A DNA stretch of 64,000 nucleotides from UBA877 sp963814135 (GTDB lineage: Bacteria > Chloroflexota > Anaerolineae > Anaerolineales > Villigracilaceae). Made by a program: the position numbers and the translations under genes. Under the pieces are notes generated by a model, which was not told where the DNA came from, did no database searches, and worked only from the letters and a program-made list of their open reading frames with translations. Position 1 is the first letter of the stretch, and the number at the start of each line of letters is the position of its first letter. The stretch covers positions 248,001 to 312,000 of the forward strand of contig CAWFBZ010000003.1 in assembly GCA_963814135.1 (NCBI GenBank), written 5' to 3'. Shown here piece after piece: positions 62,192 to 64,000 of the stretch.

Positions 62192-63262
62192 CTAAATCGT
62201 TAAATTTGTGACTTGCTTCTGATCCAGACGGGTGATCAATTCAACCAGTAACTTGAGCGTATCATCAAAATCCTTGCGATGGATGATCGAACTGTGCGAA
62301 TGGATATGCCGGGCCGGGACGCTCAACACCACGGTGGGGACACCGGTCTTGAAAAGATGGATCACGCCGCCATCGGTGGCGCCGCCCTCGAGGGTGGATA
62401 ATTGAACATTCACCCCAATGGCCTGCCCGCAATCCAATACCAGATCGCGCAATTTCAGGTTCGGGATCATACGGGCATCATAAATCACGAGCGAAGGACC
62501 TCCACCCAACTTGATGGAGGATTCTTCGGGTTTGATGCCGGGCACATCCCCGGCGATGTCGGCTTCCAGGATAATGGCTACATCCGGCTGGACGGCTTCC
62601 ACGCTGGTGGAGGCGCCGCGCAAGCCGATTTCCTCCATCACAGTGGCAGCCGCGTAAAGGCTGTTCGGATGAAGGCGTGCCTGCATGATTTGCAACGCAG
62701 AGATTATCAGAGCCACACCTACCCGGTCATCAAAAGCCTTGGAGAGATAGGTTTGGCCGCCCGAAAGGACCTGGAAACCAGCCTGGGGAACGATCGGATC
62801 GCCGGGTTGCACGCCGGCCGCCTGCACATCCTGCTCGTTGGTCGCACCGATATCGATGTACATTTCCTTGCGAGTCACAACCTTCTGGCGTTCCTCGGCG
62901 GTCAGCAGGTGAGGCGGTTTGGCACCGATTACACCGGTCACGTCGCCTTTTTTTGTCTTGATCAGCACGCGCTGGCCCAACAACACCTGGTCGAACCAAC
63001 CGCCCAGGGGCAGGAATTTAATGAACCCTTCCTTGGTGATCAGCTTCACCATGAAACCAATTTCGTCCATATGGCCCGCCAGCATCACGCGCGGGGTGGC
63101 GGACTGACCCTTTTTTTCGCAGATGACACTGCCGACCTTGTCCTGCGAAAGCACACCTAACGAATCCATGTATTTACGCACGACTGCCCGGATGGGAGAT
63201 TCATATCCGGGCACGCCATGGGCTTCGGTCAATTCCTTGAGAAGTTGTTCAGTAGAGTCCAT
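62192..63262 (-). CDS. M42-family metallopeptidase (glutamyl aminopeptidase-like)
   Basis: A 356-residue dodecamer-type aminopeptidase. Metal ligands are visible in VMLAGHMDEIGFMVKLITKE (His/Asp), SKAFDDRVGVALIISALQI (Asp), ATVMEEIGLRGASTSV (Glu-Glu) and VPARHIHSHSSIIHRKDFDD (His). EADIAGDVPG holds another acidic ligand. It trims peptides in the cytoplasm. GGAGGC precedes the ATG. It is 48 bases before atpA and may be in the same transcript. Confidence 0.9.
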   Translation of the reverse strand: MDSTEQLLKELTEAHGVPGYESPIRAVVRKYMDSLGVLSQDKVGSVICEKKGQSATPRVMLAGHMDEIGFMVKLITKEGFIKFLPLGGWFDQVLLGQRVLIKTKKGDVTGVIGAKPPHLLTAEERQKVVTRKEMYIDIGATNEQDVQAAGVQPGDPIVPQAGFQVLSGGQTYLSKAFDDRVGVALIISALQIMQARLHPNSLYAAATVMEEIGLRGASTSVEAVQPDVAIILEADIAGDVPGIKPEESSIKLGGGPSLVIYDARMIPNLKLRDLVLDCGQAIGVNVQLSTLEGGATDGGVIHLFKTGVPTVVLSVPARHIHSHSSIIHRKDFDDTLKLLVELITRLDQKQVTNLTI

Positions 63263-63779
63263 CTATCATATGCCTCCACGGCATAATGTCATTACGGTTC
63301 GGAATTCCTCGGGAATTGAGGAGATGGATGAATGCGAGCGACACGCAGATGCCTGCAAGCCCATTTGATTACCCAACACAGAAATTCTCGAATGCTTATA
63401 CAGATCAAGGCGAAATAGCGAGAATGCGCAGCAATAATACCTGAAAGGAATGCTATTGTCCAGTTGAGGGATGGATTAGGGATTGAGGATTTTGGATTTC
63501 CAGATGATGATTTAAGATTATTCGTAATTTGGGATTGGTAATTTGGGATCAGGTAATTGGTAATCCGGTAATTCGGAGTAAATATTTTAAAAAATGGAAA
63601 CAAAATATAATTTACCAATATTTTTAAACCAATTGACAGTAAAGCAAAACCTCAATACTCTAGGATGCGGGGATGCCCTTACAGAGAAAATAAAGTTTGG
63701 GGTACAAACTATTATAGGTGTATAGTAGGATATGCTTGTGAATATCGTTATGGCAAATCGATAACAGGAGAATATCGGT
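63263..63779. other. Gene-free stretch with period-7 repeats
   Basis: Apart from the repeat at 63466-63600 and a TATAGTA patch near 63721 before the VOC gene, nothing is supported. Confidence 0.6.
63466..63600. repeat. Period-7 AATTGGTAATTTGGGATT-type repeat
   Basis: Many copies of GGATT(T), GGTAATT, GGGATT and AATTGGTAAT about seven bases apart. Same family as 5605-5645 and 6055-6165. Confidence 0.65.
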
Positions 63780-64000
63780 ATGGCTACTGTGCAGGTTCGT
63801 TATATTGTCCACGACGTGGATACCGCAATTTCATTTTATACCTCCCAGTTGGGCTTCACACTCGAGATGCACCCGGCGCCGCCTTTTGCGATGCTCTCAC
63901 GCGGCGATCTGCGGCTTGTGCTCAGCGCACCCAATCCGTCTGGCGGGGGAGGACAGCCAATGCCGGATGGTTCGGCGCAAGAACCGGGCGGCTGGAACCG
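63780..64000 (+). CDS. VOC-family (glyoxalase-like) protein, partial
   Basis: The first 73 residues of a vicinal-oxygen-chelate protein; the rest is past the window end. VQVRYIVHDVDTAISFYTSQ then LGFTLEMHPAPPFAMLSRGD and LRLVLSAPNPSGGGGQPMPD match the first beta-alpha-beta-beta-beta module. ACAGGAGA precedes the ATG. The ligand or substrate is unknown. Confidence 0.9.
   Translation, partial: MATVQVRYIVHDVDTAISFYTSQLGFTLEMHPAPPFAMLSRGDLRLVLSAPNPSGGGGQPMPDGSAQEPGGWN

Overview
The window looks like a chromosomal piece of an uncultured Anaerolineae-type Chloroflexota bacterium. This is an inference from gene content, not a placement: a NurA / HAS-barrel / HerA set, SIMPL-domain lipoproteins, tandem cyclic-di-AMP receptor-like PII proteins, an F1-ATPase gene block running into an mreB homologue, PT-rich secreted tails, and many intergenic period-7 and period-9 short repeats. 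Base composition is moderately GC-rich. No rRNA, phage structural genes, CRISPR array or transposase gene was seen.

Layout. 1-1.1 kb: two paralogous SIMPL lipoproteins (-). 1.5-7.9 kb: nurA, a HAS-barrel-like gene, a GxxExxY gene, a DNA methyltransferase, a class I methyltransferase, a four-helix-bundle gene and herA, all (+). 8-16.6 kb: accessory region with a MazE/VapC-like toxin-antitoxin pair, an orphan conserved gene, SnoaL-, DUF3795-, DUF1801-, DUF4177- and DinB-like genes, a MarR regulator, a nucleotidyltransferase with its small overlapping partner, methyltransferases and several repeat arrays. 17.2-21.8 kb: polX, an isoprenylcysteine methyltransferase-like enzyme, an NrtR-like regulator and an MFS transporter. 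21.9-45 kb: envelope, carbohydrate and signalling genes (GH29 fucosidase, GAF-PAS-cyclase, TgpA-like transglutaminase, PAP2 phosphatase, Ser/Thr kinase with PD40 repeats, class A PBP, six-hairpin glycosidase, two cyclic-di-AMP receptor homologues, nitroreductase, aldehyde-dehydrogenase-like enzyme, a giant zinc-ribbon/LamG-like repeat protein, panC). 45-50 kb: ssb, an MFS exporter with a structured leader, pepF, ychF. 50.2-56.4 kb: tRNA-Leu(CAA), a yybP-ykoY (Mn2+) riboswitch with terminator, glgC, a Ca/Mn P-type ATPase, a C-terminal remnant of a second ATPase, and a metallophosphoesterase. 56.6-63.3 kb (-): M42 peptidase, atpA, atpG, atpD, atpC, mreB. 63.8 kb to the end: start of a VOC-family gene.

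How genes work together. NurA and HerA form a DNA end-processing machine. The F1 genes supply alpha, gamma, beta and epsilon; delta and the membrane sector are not here. The riboswitch, glgC and P-type ATPase run in one direction, and glgC and the ATPase overlap by four bases, so Mn2+ probably controls the ATPase. The kinase, PBP, transglutaminase, PAP2 and cyclic-di-AMP genes suggest a cell-envelope neighbourhood.

Quality warning. At least 18 apparent reading-frame breaks interrupt otherwise well-conserved genes between about 2 and 20 kb and between 50 and 56 kb. Nearly all read as one extra base, often in a short homopolymer, while 20-50 kb and 57-63 kb are clean. I read most as sequence or assembly errors and give full spans for those genes.
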